Source: Mycosarcoma maydis
Taxonomy: Eukaryota; Basidiomycota; Ustilaginomycetes; Ustilaginales
Reading direction: 5' to 3'
Assembly: GCF_000328475.2 (NCBI RefSeq)
Contig: NC_026479.1
Span: 62,001 to 126,000, forward strand
Length of the DNA: 64,000 bases
The position numbers and the translations under genes are program-made. Below the pieces are notes generated by a model. The model made no database searches and was not told where the DNA came from. It saw only the letters and a list, made by a program, of their open reading frames with translations. Shown piece by piece: positions 23,115-33,671 of the stretch. Each line of letters begins with the position of its first letter. Position 1 is the first letter of the stretch.

Positions 23115-23436
23115 GTGTGACACTCACGACTCATAGACTCGTGGAAGCACGAAGATTGGGCGCTTCAATTTTCAGCCTGACACTCGTGACTTGTTTTCAC
23201 GACTGGTGACTGTGAGCTCGTGACTCGTCTTGCTCAGTTAAAATAATCACGAATAAGACTCGCGTGCCGAGTCTGTGAGTGTCACTTTTCTGACTCGTGC
23301 GTAAATTTACGACCAATGCGGGAAGCTGTGACTCACGACTGCTGAGTCATCATTACACACAATTGTGGTTTTTTCTAAAGGTCTCACACACGACACTCAC
23401 GGCACACGACTCACGACTCACACTCGAATCACGAAT
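23115..23436. repeat. Cluster of GACTCGTGA/TCACGACT elements
   Basis: The divergent promoter between ProRS and the Gis2 homologue holds many TCGTGA/TCACGA cores, mostly in a GACTC/GAGTC flank (CTCACGACT, GACTCGTGA). A/T-flanked copies occur near 23248 and 23430. The flank class differs from the A/T-flanked arrays elsewhere. Confidence 0.85.
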
Positions 23437-23732
23437 TTGCTTTAACTAACGAAGAATTTGGGCAGAAGCTGAGCCCACACACGACATCACAAGAAAGAAA
23501 CTCGAGCTTCGTGTTCACGCCGCGACGCAAACGACCCTGTGACTCTCTCTTTGTCCCGCGCGCCCGCCACGCTCACTCACCCAACTCACGACTCTGCTGC
23601 GGGCTGATCAGTCGAGTGCAGACAGAAGAAAAATTAGAAATCAGACCCTATGTGCATTAACTTGGTCGAAACCATCCTTGCTTCTCCTTTCCCTTCCATC
23701 AACTCGAATCTTTGACCAGTCAAACATACAAG

Positions 23733-25092
23733 ATGTCTTTCAACCGTACCTGCTTCAAGTGAGTAGTTTTGCCCGTCACTTGGGGTTACTTCCCGTCCAT
23801 CAGGCTCAGGCTTCTGCTTGCATCCAGTTTCGGTCCCGAATCGTAGCTCACCTCTTACCACTTACAATTGCCCTTCTTGGCTTCCTTTTTCTCAACAGCT
23901 GCGGCCAGCGTTAGTATTCAAACATTCCGACTCATCGCACGTCTCGCTTCGATGAAGTACAGCATACACAGCTTAAACGGATAGCTTCGTTCTGGGACGA
24001 TCAAGTAGCCACGTATTCGATTCGACACTATAAACACGTGTCGATTGTTTCCCGGCTCGTCCTTGTCCTCAAACGCCTTCACACAACATGCTTATCCCAC
24101 CTCGAGCTGTCCCATCTTAGTCGAGCATCACCATGCACCGACATGGCGAGCAGTTCACCCCATCTGCTCGTCCATACTTCCCATATCTTAGCCGCTTTCT
24201 GAAGAACGAGGTGCGCGAGACGATGACGAGAGAGAGAGAGGAGAGAGAGAGAGAGCTGACGACGAGAAGATGACGTCTTTGTCATGTACCCTTCACTTTG
24301 ATACCCTGATTCTTGGAATCTATCTTTGATACCCCTTCGTTATTGCATTCACGTGAATGCGCTCTGCCTGGGGTGCCCATGCTTGACCCTGTCGCGGATT
24401 CGACGGATCCCATGTCAATGCTGCTTTGCGGTGACGCACCTACATCCTCTGGTACAATGGCTTCTGCCTTGCATTTTGTTGACATGAAACTCGACAGCCG
24501 GCCACAATGCTGCTGCCTGCCCCACCGCCGGCAACCCTTCATGCTACAACTGTGGCCAGCAGGGTCATATCTCCTCCCAGTGCGGCATGGAGGCTCAGCC
24601 CAAGACCTGCTACAAGTGCAGCGAGACCGGCCACATTGTACGTTGCCTTTTCCTTCAGCCTTTTCCAAGGATCGCTCCTTTGCCTCTATGTGTGACTGAC
24701 CTCGGCCCCTACTCTCCTTCTGTCGACTATTACAGAGCCGGGAGTGCCCCACCAACCCCGCACCTGCTGCTGGCGGACCTGGTGGCGAGTGCTACAAGTG
24801 CGGTCAGCACGGCCACATTGCTCGTGCCTGTCCTACCGCCGGCGGTAGCTCCCGTGGCGGCTTTGGCGGTGCCCGATCGGGTGGCCGCAGCTGCTACAAC
24901 TGCGGTGGTGTTGGTCACCTTTCGCGCGAGTGCACCTCGCCCGCCGGCGCCGCTGCCGGTGGCCAGCGATGCTACAACTGCAACGAATCGGGTCACATCA
25001 GCCGCGAGTGCCCCAAGCCTCAGACCAAGAGCTGCTACCGATGTGGTGACGAGGGTCACCTCTCGGCCGCCTGCCCTCAGATCGCTGCCTAA
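23733..25092 (+). CDS. GIS2: Seven-zinc-knuckle protein, Gis2/Byr3/CNBP type (four exons, one microexon)
   Basis: Exons are 23733-23758, 23899-23909, 24498-24637 and 24736-25092, giving 177 residues. Donors are GTGAGT, GTTAGT and GTACGT; all acceptors end CAG. The splices are forced by the protein: they join seven CCHC knuckles (C-x2-C-x4-H-x4-C), the first reading CFNCGQPGHNAAAC across three exons. Later ones include CYNCGQQGHISSQC, CYKCSETGHISREC and CYRCGDEGHLSAAC. Length and knuckle number match fission yeast Byr3 and human CNBP. These proteins bind G-rich single-stranded RNA/DNA and associate with translating mRNA and stress granules. Exon 2 is only 11 nt. Intron 2 is 588 nt and contains a GA microsatellite. 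An RGG-like linker (SSRGGFGGARSGGR) sits between knuckles 4 and 5. Confidence 0.9.
24227..24255 (+). repeat. (GA)n microsatellite in intron 2 of the Gis2 homologue
   Basis: About fourteen GA units with one break, inside the 588-nt intron. It is purine-rich on the transcript strand. No function can be assigned. Confidence 0.9.
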
Positions 25093-26614
25093 AACGACTC
25101 TGCTCTTTGGTCGTTGTAGCCAATCCTCGGGCCCGCTCTAGTCTGTTCTAGTGTTGTAAGGTTTCATCCTGTCCCGGTTCTCACTTGGTTGATATGTGTC
25201 GACGAACAGAATTTACCAAAAAATGCCTTTGATCGCACATTTCGCTTCACTTTCGAAGACGTTGAGTTTGGCTGGCAAAGGTGGATGCTACGAAGATGCG
25301 ACCGGAAAGCTCTGAAGGCGTGACAAAGATGGTGGCTATCGTCTTGCTATTCGGTGAAGATGAATGAGGTGATGTGTAAAGCGTTGGTGTCGAGAAAAGG
25401 AGGTTAGCTGAAGAGAGGTAATGAGGGATGGCAAGTCGAACCTTTTACATGCACTTTCGATGAGCGCAGCGCAGTCAAGCGCGCAGACGTTACCTTCTGA
25501 GATTAGCTTACCGACTCCCTTCTCCGCTCCCTGCACGGCTGATCATCAAATCACCAAATCCAAGCAGCAAGGAGGTCGCATCAATGGTCAATTGCCCTGC
25601 CACCTCTCTCCCGTCATTATCCAAGTCACCTGAATCACAAAGCTTGATTGAAGGCCAATTTTGACCTTTTTTAAGGAGTTGCCTGTTCAGAGCAAGCGTC
25701 GACTGTCGACTGCACAGCACATTCCGACTTGCAAACCCAAAGTGAATTTGAGCATCAACATTTCAAGGCCAGTATACAAGGGTCTGATCATCAACGCGAT
25801 CGTAGGTCAAGCAGGTGATGAAAGGTAAGAAATGGCCGAGACGGCGGTCGACGTGGAAGGAAGGCATGCCAAAGATTTGCTCAGTCTCGAACAATCATGT
25901 GACGTTGTGCAAACCTCGTAGACACAGGTGAGATAGGTCGAGATCATTCCTATCACTTGCTCGGTGGCATTTGTGGATCCAAATTCAAGACGATTTCGAC
26001 CCAAGGCGAGAGTTGCGAAACAATCAAGGGGGCAGAGTGCCAAGCTCAATGCGCGGATATAGTCTCATAGAAAGCGCGCAAGTCAGACAAGTCCTGTTTC
26101 CCACCAAAACGTTGCGGTGTTGTGCAACAACTGCAAATCGATCACAACGTGTACGTCGCTGCGCATCGTCTTTCAAGATCGTACACGCCTTTCTTCCCAT
26201 ACCGAGGCGGATACAAAACCCCGGTCTTGTTCGTTCTCGACGCCACTTGCATCTGCATGAGTATTCTCCTGCCAAGCATGCACAGATGGAATTCCGAATG
26301 AGCCGGCTGGAAGATACAACGTATCATGCAAGGTTTTAGCTTGAAAATCATTTATTAGTAGACGAAAACAAAAGAGGGACGAGGTGCAGGTATGCAGTTG
26401 CGTGAGAGAAAGTGTGAATGTACTGGGATCGTTCTAGTGAAAGAGTGTGTGTCTGTCTATAGATGTGCGCCGACAAGAGCGCGTTAAGGTCGTCAGGGGA
26501 GGCTGTTACATGCAAAGCCTGCGAGATGAGGTGCAAGAGCAACGATGAACGATGAACGATGAACGATGAACGTTGGATTCGCGACTGCGCCTTTCGCTTT
26601 TCGAGAGTCGGCTT
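25093..26614. other. Convergent intergenic region between Gis2 homologue and Kre6/Skn1
   Basis: This 1.5-kb gap lies between the 3' ends of two convergent genes. No frame with a recognised domain was found. It has almost none of the TCACGA elements seen in promoter gaps, in line with its lying between two 3' ends. A short heptamer tandem occurs near its right end. Confidence 0.5.
26541..26573 (+). repeat. Tandem heptamer AACGATG, about four units
   Basis: Four uninterrupted head-to-tail copies of a 7-base unit plus a partial fifth lie about 40 bases beyond the Kre6/Skn1 stop codon, in its 3' untranslated region. The unit has the same length as the AATCACG/AATCGTG units but a different sequence. 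Confidence 0.9.
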
Positions 26615-29374
26615 TCAGCACTGGCCAAGCATCGAGTTGCCCGGGAACTTGGCACCGTACCCTCCTTTTTCTTTCGGCTCTGTCCAGGTCGTCAGGTTAG
26701 CGTTGTAATACACCTCTTTGTGCGCTTCAATGTACGCCGCAGTCGGGGCATTCTCCGGATCGCAACCGATGTTCTCCTCACCCTCGACTTGCCAAACCCT
26801 CACGTAATCGACCAGCATCTTCGCCGGCCAATTCAGATGACGCCAATCTACCGTGGTGAAGCTCGACGAGATCCCCAGGTTGAGCAGGATGTACATGGGT
26901 TCGTACGGGATAGGTCGTTGACTGATTTGGGTGCCTGCATCTGGACCAAGCGCTTTCGAGTTGAGTTGCCACATTGGTGCGCCGTCCAGCGTCCAGAGAA
27001 TGTAAGAGTCAGGGTCGGAGCCCGGATTGTATTCGTATCCATAGGACGAAAATTGACCCAGCGTTTCTTGGTATGCGCCACGCTTTGTATAAACCAAACC
27101 AGATGCTGCTTGTTGCAGGGGCGAGCCGGTGTACGAGTTGAGCGCTGCATCGTCGGAGAAAAATTCGGTGGTGCCAGGTCCGTCTGTGAGGTTGTAACCC
27201 GTGTTGAAGGGGGCGATCTGCGCAGACATGGAGGCGTGACCGCGCGATCCACGCGTGTGAGAAGCGGCAGCTTCGATGATATCGATCTCGGGCGCTGAGC
27301 GACCAACCCACGTGCCATCGGCGTGGCGTGGTCCAGGGTGGTCATTCGAGCTGTTGCACGTGCATCGACTCAATCGCTGACCGGGAAGGTAGGAGAGATA
27401 AGGACCGTATTTCTCGACGTAGACACCCGTTGTTTGGGCAGCAATCGGTCCTGTACCGTTGACGTAGGTCTGATTGGGAAGCGTGCCAACATCGCACGAG
27501 TCGTACGTGTATGGCCACATTCCATCGGTGGAAGCACCGTACCCGGCACGCCCAAGGTTGCCCATCGTCCAAGCAGCCGGCCACAGACCAGCAACATCAG
27601 GTGCACCAGGTAGCACCATGGATACCTCAATATACCCACCGGTGAAGCAAAATTGGTTCCAGGATTGCAGCATTCCGCCCCTGAAATTCAGGTTGTGCGT
27701 CGGAACCTCGTCCAGCGTGATGACTAACGACCCATTCGCGGTGGTCACAGCGCTGGGATCGTACCACTCGTAATTCTCTGTTCCCCAATAATGCAGGTCT
27801 ACCGCAGTCCAAAACGGATCGTCGCCAGGGTAGAAACTCCTCCCATCGCGATTGAATTCATCGCTAAAGACCAAGTTCATCTTCTTACCGGAGCCATTGA
27901 GCGTGGTGCGCGTCTTGACACTTTCGGGCGTATCCGGATCGATGAGGCCTCTGCCAATTTTCAGATCAGCCACCTGGCCGGTTGCGTTGGCACCGCCCAG
28001 ATTGAAGCCACCTTTGGTCGACGCCTTGGATCTAGACAACCAAGAGATGACGGGGTAACCACCGAACAGCAGAATCAGGCCTAAACCGATGACAGTAAGC
28101 GTTCCGATGTTGAGAAGGCCACGCGGTGACAACATTTCCTTTGCACTAGATGCGTTGCGATACTTTTCCGCATCTGGCTCGTGGAGGTAGTCGTCCGGCT
28201 CCGATTCGGCATCGTAGTCGCCCCACATCTTGATATTGTGTGTAGCGCCAGTTGCTGACGGCGAACTGTTTAGGGACGCCTCGATTATGGATGCAGTTGC
28301 ACCTCCGAGCTTCTTCTCATCAAAGTAGGAAGTAGAGGGTGAAGCAGTAGCAGAGAGGGGAGTTCGAGGTCCATTTGTGAAGCTGCCTGGGGTGTACGGT
28401 CGACGTGGGCTATTGAGCGAGTAGATGGAGCTGGACGAATCGTCAATGTTGAGTACAGGTACTAGACCTGTGGAAAAGGCGTCGGTTCGTGCAGCGGGGT
28501 ACTTGCCCTCTTGCGATACGAAGCTCGACGTTGAAGAAAGGCCCTGTACATGACTGACACCTAGCCCACCTACAAGATGGTGTGCAATGGGGGGCTTGTA
28601 CACAACTCCAGGCGAAGGAAGAGGGCTTGCTGCTTCCGATCGAGGCTTTGGCGACAGTCTGGGACCGCCTGCACTGCCGCGCTGTTCGGTGTGAGCGGGA
28701 TCTTGCACAGGTATCGAAGTATCGATGTGAAGATGCTTAGGATTAGAGGCCTTCTTCATTACGAGGCTCGAGTTACGCTTCGAAGTAGAACCAAACAGGC
28801 CCAGGCCGTGCAAGACTTTGGAGAAGCGCTTAGTGGATGTGGATGGCGAGTCGGCAGCGACGAGCCTCTGGTTCTCCTGGACGTGATTGAATGCGGTGCT
28901 TCCAGGAACGTCGATGTAGATGTCTGGGCTATCGTACGTCGATCTAGCTATTGTGGGCGAATCTTGACCCGCGTCTTTGGGCGTCGATGTCTCTGCAGCG
29001 GCAGTCACGTCGAGCGAAGACCTTGAGGGAGTTAGATGAGCGAGTGAAGGAGAATCGAATGGACGAGGAGCAAGACGAGGCGATGCTACAGCCGACAAGA
29101 CCGAGGAAGCTCTGCTCTCCCTTTGGTGTTGTACCGTCGCCTGTGTCTGGCTATTACGCGATGGAGCGAGTGATGGCAGTGAGTCGAGATAAGGCAGACC
29201 TGACCCCGCGTTGCTGGGTTGATACGAGTCGAGCACTTCGCTGGTAGAGATGGTGGAGATGGTGGAAGAGAAAGAAAGCGAGACGGGCAGTGCCACAGAG
29301 TTAGCATCCGATGTTGGTCGTGCGGCAGTTGTTTGATCGGATGAACCCTGGTCGGGTTGAGCTGATTGTGTCAT
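26615..29374 (-). CDS. Kre6/Skn1-type beta-1,6-glucan synthesis protein (GH16-like)
   Basis: A 919-residue type II membrane protein starting at the ATG at 29374 (MTQSAQPDQ); codons upstream lack ATG. A long Ser/Pro-rich cytosolic region (1 to about 410) precedes a single transmembrane helix at about 417-440 (IGTLTVIGLGLILLFGGY). The lumenal part is GH16-like: LVFSDEFNRDGRSFYPGDDP, then WTAVDLHYWGTENYEWYDP, and the catalytic-type motif EIDIIEA at about residue 695. N-glycosylation sequons are frequent in the lumenal half. The family is required for beta-1,6-glucan of the cell wall and acts in ER/Golgi; its exact enzymatic reaction is not settled. Kre6 and Skn1 cannot be told apart, and basidiomycetes often have several copies. 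Confidence 0.92.
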   Translation of the reverse strand: MTQSAQPDQGSSDQTTAARPTSDANSVALPVSLSFSSTISTISTSEVLDSYQPSNAGSGLPYLDSLPSLAPSRNSQTQATVQHQRESRASSVLSAVASPRLAPRPFDSPSLAHLTPSRSSLDVTAAAETSTPKDAGQDSPTIARSTYDSPDIYIDVPGSTAFNHVQENQRLVAADSPSTSTKRFSKVLHGLGLFGSTSKRNSSLVMKKASNPKHLHIDTSIPVQDPAHTEQRGSAGGPRLSPKPRSEAASPLPSPGVVYKPPIAHHLVGGLGVSHVQGLSSTSSFVSQEGKYPAARTDAFSTGLVPVLNIDDSSSSIYSLNSPRRPYTPGSFTNGPRTPLSATASPSTSYFDEKKLGGATASIIEASLNSSPSATGATHNIKMWGDYDAESEPDDYLHEPDAEKYRNASSAKEMLSPRGLLNIGTLTVIGLGLILLFGGYPVISWLSRSKASTKGGFNLGGANATGQVADLKIGRGLIDPDTPESVKTRTTLNGSGKKMNLVFSDEFNRDGRSFYPGDDPFWTAVDLHYWGTENYEWYDPSAVTTANGSLVITLDEVPTHNLNFRGGMLQSWNQFCFTGGYIEVSMVLPGAPDVAGLWPAAWTMGNLGRAGYGASTDGMWPYTYDSCDVGTLPNQTYVNGTGPIAAQTTGVYVEKYGPYLSYLPGQRLSRCTCNSSNDHPGPRHADGTWVGRSAPEIDIIEAAASHTRGSRGHASMSAQIAPFNTGYNLTDGPGTTEFFSDDAALNSYTGSPLQQAASGLVYTKRGAYQETLGQFSSYGYEYNPGSDPDSYILWTLDGAPMWQLNSKALGPDAGTQISQRPIPYEPMYILLNLGISSSFTTVDWRHLNWPAKMLVDYVRVWQVEGEENIGCDPENAPTAAYIEAHKEVYYNANLTTWTEPKEKGGYGAKFPGNSMLGQC

Positions 29375-31610
29375 GGTAGCCTTGGCGACACGCAGCCTCG
29401 TTTCTGCGAAACGACCCAAGGCTGGACAAGAGTGGCTGGAAGCCGGGAATCTTGCAGATCGTTGTCAAGAGGACGAAGTGAAACGGGAAGCGAAGGCGAC
29501 CACAAAGGGGGAATCGCTCGGTCGAGCTTGCAGAAAGGCTTGGGATGATATAGCAATAGAATGCAACCAAGGATACAGCTAAGCAGATACGAAGCCAATA
29601 CCACAGTGGCTCGGCGTTTGCTATGGTAAGGTCGCCTGCCAGACAAGCGAGAGGCTTGCAGAGGTATCACATCCGTGATTGTGCTTCACGTTAATCACGA
29701 ATCACGAATGCGCGACCTGAGCAATGCTGCAGAGATGCTTGGATGTAGATCATCTATATTTCACGGGACGGACGCAAAGTAAGGAACGAGCGGCGGTCAA
29801 GTCAAGCCCACAGCGGATCGCATTGCATCCGACTTGCGGCACGATCGTCAAGCTCGCCATGCTATACGTCGACTGAATCAGCTGAACCAGCAGAACTGAA
29901 AGACTGATGCAATGGCAAAACGCTGCAGTCCGGACTAAGGCAGCGGACAGCTTTTGGACAGAACGGCGCACCAGAGAAGCCTGCCGATTTTGATCTGCTA
30001 CACGGTTTGAAACTTGGAGGACGAGTGATACTGTTCTCATCTTCCTGTCTTGTCAGGACAAGCCCGGACAGGGTTAGGTAGCAACAGGTGAAGGAGCGGA
30101 GAGGCAAAGGAATGTGTGTTAATTGCGTTTGGGAACGCGCCATTCACGAATGTGCATGCTAGGCTTCACGGCGTCGGAGTGTCAAATTTTGCTGCAGCTG
30201 CACAGCTGCGAGCAACCGTGGCAGCTGTGTCGGATCGTCGCAAGACACCTGGGCAGCCGCACTGTGCTGCCATACTTGGGAAGAGGGGGCAATCTCGCGT
30301 CGTTGGTGAAACAGGCTCGACAGGGGACGGGGCTTTACCTCGCTTAGACAAGTGACAAGGTTCGTCGAGATGCACCGCATTCCGTTTATGATTGTCTAGG
30401 AATTGCCTTGAAGATAGCGCGCTGCTCTGGTATCTATACGCGTCTCTCTGGATGGGCTTGCATGGCTCACAGGCTGAACGAGCTTGAAAGGCAAGCACGA
30501 AGGTGATGTACTGTATCTGGATCGGCGAACAGCCTTTAATGGCACTTTGGCTTCCGTGCTCAATCGCGTGGCCAGAGATAGTCCTCGGGCGGATGAGCGA
30601 GCAAAGATTCGCTTCTGTCGGTTTGCAGTTACCATCCCCGAGCTGCATATACGCGATCGTCCTTCCGCCTCCGTCCTTGCTTCCCTAGCTAGTCTGTTCT
30701 ACTGAACACTATTGTGCGGTCAAATTTGCTTCATGTCCGTCGCAGGAGTGACATTACCTCTGGTTTCGACTCGATCGTGTGGATATGCCAGGCATGTGTG
30801 CATCGGTGCGGAACGGCGGTAACACGAGACGCTGGTGCAAGGGGAGTAAGCCACGTGTGCATGTCAACAACGCGCTCTACAGCTCAGAATCACGAATCGC
30901 CAATCGGGAATCACCAATCACAAATCACAAATCGTGAACACAATCGTGAACGTGAATCGTGAATCGTGAATCGTGGATCGTGAACACGGAATGTTTCTTG
31001 AACCCCATCTCGGAGTGCACGATGCACGAGGCTGTGATATGCCATCGTGAATCGCGCTGTTGCTTTCTGATGACGCGAAGGAAGAGGACACCTCTTGAAA
31101 GTAGGTGCAGATAGAGGGGCATTGTCAGGAGTAACGTTAAGTCTGCTTCTTTATAAACAGACATACTCAAATTGACAACCTGATAGAAGGGAAGTGAGAT
31201 GCAACCCAGGGTTAAATCAGCTACACTCGAATCTTGAACACCATTTTTGATCTACGAATTTCTCAACGTCCAACATCTGTTCCCACCTTCCGTGTTCGTT
31301 ATGATGAACGTTGCAATAGTGAATCGGCACGACATCGGGCTGAACAAGCCTCGACACTCGACCTACATCGGGAATCAAGAATGCGAGTCTGTGCTCTTGC
31401 GGTCCTGATCTTGCCAAGTTGGTTTCCTGCTTGTCCTCGACACTTGTGGTTCCTCCAACTTTGCACTCCGCTCTTGAAAGGACCGAAAAACTCACACCTG
31501 TGTGGTGGTACGTCTCCATGATCTTGCAATTCAAGTAGGTAAGCAAGTAAGCAAGCGTCCAAAGGAAGTCGCACAGTCAAGAGTGGTATTGTACGCTCGA
31601 CCCCATACAA
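29375..31610. other. Intergenic region of 2.2 kb upstream of Kre6/Skn1
   Basis: No supported gene. The left edge is the promoter side of Kre6/Skn1, with TCACGA elements at about 29696-29708. The middle carries a dense array near 30.9 kb. The right end is the 3' side of THOC7. Short frames here do not resemble known proteins. Confidence 0.5.
30887..30990. repeat. TCGTGA array, (AATCGTG)n with degenerate copies
   Basis: Six TCGTGA/TCACGA cores plus degenerate relatives (AATCACA, AATCACC, AATCGGG). The best run is AATCGTG repeated head to tail at about 30955-30976. The A/T flank is arranged opposite to the array at 10.9 kb (AATCGTG rather than AATCACG). Confidence 0.92.
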
Positions 31611-32750
31611 TCATCGCTGACGATTGAGTCCAGCGCGAACTTTCATACTTGTGTTGCCTGCAGCCATGGAAGGTTGGATACTGCCTTCTTCCTCCTCGCT
31701 GTCGCCTGTTGCTACCTCGCCTTCCTCTGTTTTTTGCCTCTTTCTCGGTGTGTTGCTGTTCGATGCGCTGGCAAGCATTAAGAATCCATCTGCCACTTCT
31801 CCTTCCTCATCCGATGCTGTGATCGCCGTGGAATCGCGCTTTCGCCGGGTCGAAGCTGTACTCGTCACTGCTGCTGATGGTCGGAAGGTTGGGGCGGAAG
31901 GGTTCAACGATGGTGCTGGTGCGTCTTGTGTTTCCACTGCAACGGTCCTACGCGGTGTCGAGCTACCGCTTGTGCTGGCAGCCATGCCTCGACCTCGTTC
32001 ACCTTCGTCTTGCTCTCCTTCCTCCGGCTCATCTGCTGGAGATACCTTTTGGGATTTGCCTTCTCCACCAACGCCGCTCTCCGAAGCATCATCCGCGTGA
32101 GCAGTAGTTGCTCCTTCGTTGGCCTCGCCGTCAGCATCGCCATCCGCCCTCTCTACCTCCCTCCTCTCCCTCTCGCCCACTTCGTATCCAACGTGGTTGC
32201 GCAAAGCACGGAACAGTCCGATTCCCTCACCCATCCTCTCGGCTGCATCCTTCGACATGACTGCATACTTGTCCCTCTCCGCCCTCACGCCTTCCAGTTG
32301 CTCGCTCAGTCTGTGCAAGGATTCTTCCAACTCCTTCCTCGTTGGCAGCTTGACGATCTCTGCTGCGACCACATCGTATTCCAGCTTGTTCTTTCGTTCG
32401 CGTCGCACATCTCGCAGCTTCTGTTTGAGTGCGTCGATCCTCTGCTGTGTCGCTTGCTGCTCAAGTTCGATCTCCGAGAGCTCCGAGGTGTAAGATTTGA
32501 TCTCGACCTCACATGTTCCGCGCGCGATCGAGGATAGGCGCACAAGCTGAAGACGAAACGCTTCGAGATCGGCTTTGAATGATAGCCGCGAAGACGAGAC
32601 TGACTCGACGTCTTTACTGGAAAGTAGAAGTGTGAGCTTTTTCACCAGACGTCGGAGTGAGCGTTCATCCACTTGCATGCGCTGTTTGATGACGGCTTCT
32701 TGCTGCTCGGTCGTAAGCGGCTGAATGGCTGTTCTCGATGAGGAAGCCAT
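31611..32750 (-). CDS. THO complex subunit 7-like protein
   Basis: A 379-residue intronless protein starting at the ATG at 32750. The N-terminal about 200 residues are a helical coiled-coil domain of the THOC7/Mft1 type: VIKQRMQVDERSLRRLVKKL near residue 20, then KNKLEYDVVAAEIVKLPTRK at about 120-140 and a further heptad region (LHRLSEQLEGVRAERDKYAV). THO binds nascent transcripts and couples transcription to mRNA export; subunit 7 is a structural coiled-coil partner of THOC5. Residues 205-379 form a strongly acidic, Ser-rich, disordered tail, with KRKRDST and PRKRQKTEEGE basic patches that could be nuclear localisation signals. The tail makes it almost twice the size of animal THOC7 (about 200 residues). 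Confidence 0.8.
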   Translation of the reverse strand: MASSSRTAIQPLTTEQQEAVIKQRMQVDERSLRRLVKKLTLLLSSKDVESVSSSRLSFKADLEAFRLQLVRLSSIARGTCEVEIKSYTSELSEIELEQQATQQRIDALKQKLRDVRRERKNKLEYDVVAAEIVKLPTRKELEESLHRLSEQLEGVRAERDKYAVMSKDAAERMGEGIGLFRALRNHVGYEVGERERREVERADGDADGEANEGATTAHADDASESGVGGEGKSQKVSPADEPEEGEQDEGERGRGMAASTSGSSTPRRTVAVETQDAPAPSLNPSAPTFRPSAAVTSTASTRRKRDSTAITASDEEGEVADGFLMLASASNSNTPRKRQKTEEGEVATGDSEEEEGSIQPSMAAGNTSMKVRAGLNRQR

Positions 32751-33671
32751 GATTGCTCTCTTTCTGTAGCTTGTAGATAGCGATGGTTTGCAAAAGGTTG
32801 CGGGAACCCGTTATCTTTCCATAAGACGTCCTAGTAGACGATGACGGAAGGTGTAACAAGAGAGAGGCACACATTGTCCATCGTTTCAAAGCGTCCAATT
32901 CGTGATTCCGACTTCCGTGCCTTACATCCAGCCCTTTTTTTCGACCCATTTTCTCAAGTAAATTTCACGCGTCACGATTATTAGTATCGTTTTATTTTTG
33001 AGGTTTCGTTTCGCAGAATTCGTGAGTCTCTCTAGAATCACGAAGCTTGAATCGCAGTAGACCAGCAGAAAGCTTTTCACGATTCGTGGTTGATGAATTG
33101 GCTTCCCTTTGTGTCAATAAGAGCTGTCTGACAGCGCCGTCTGCGCACCGTACACCGCGTGCTCACGACTCTCTGCATGCATTGGTGGGGAGCCAGCGTG
33201 AATGGAAACATGTACCCTTTGTTCAACTGCGTTGCTCTTCACTCGACCCCTTTGTACGATCAGCTGCAATGCTTTGGCCCTCGCAACGAGAGAGACAAGT
33301 TGTCAAAGCGTTCTTGAAAAGAGCGCGCTGCGAGTGTCTACGACTCTTGACGACACAAAGATGCAGCCGGCGGACACGTCTGCATGATCCGACTACGCTT
33401 TGTGTGAGCTGCTCACGGAGATGACTCGTAGAGCTCTTGCTCCTTGTCAGTCAAGATCGCTTCTTGTTTCGTCTCCTTCAACTCGAACCTTGCCGTTTGT
33501 CACTGTAGTGGTTTAAGGTGCTCGTCCAACCAAGATTCTATATCCGTTCGTTCTCGCAAAGGATTCATCCTCGTCTCTCACTCGATACCGTCGGCTGGAT
33601 CGACACTCGTTGGTCATCATCTGGAGCTGCACTCGCTTTTTGGGTCAGCTAGACATTGCAAATTGTCGGCC
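32751..33671. promoter_or_regulatory. Divergent promoter region with TCACGA/TCGTGA elements
   Basis: This lies between divergent THOC7 and the four-helix membrane protein. A/T-flanked cores occur near 32899, 32972, 33020, 33038 and 33077. Frames in the right half belong to the non-ATG upstream extension of the membrane protein and are not supported. Confidence 0.5.
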
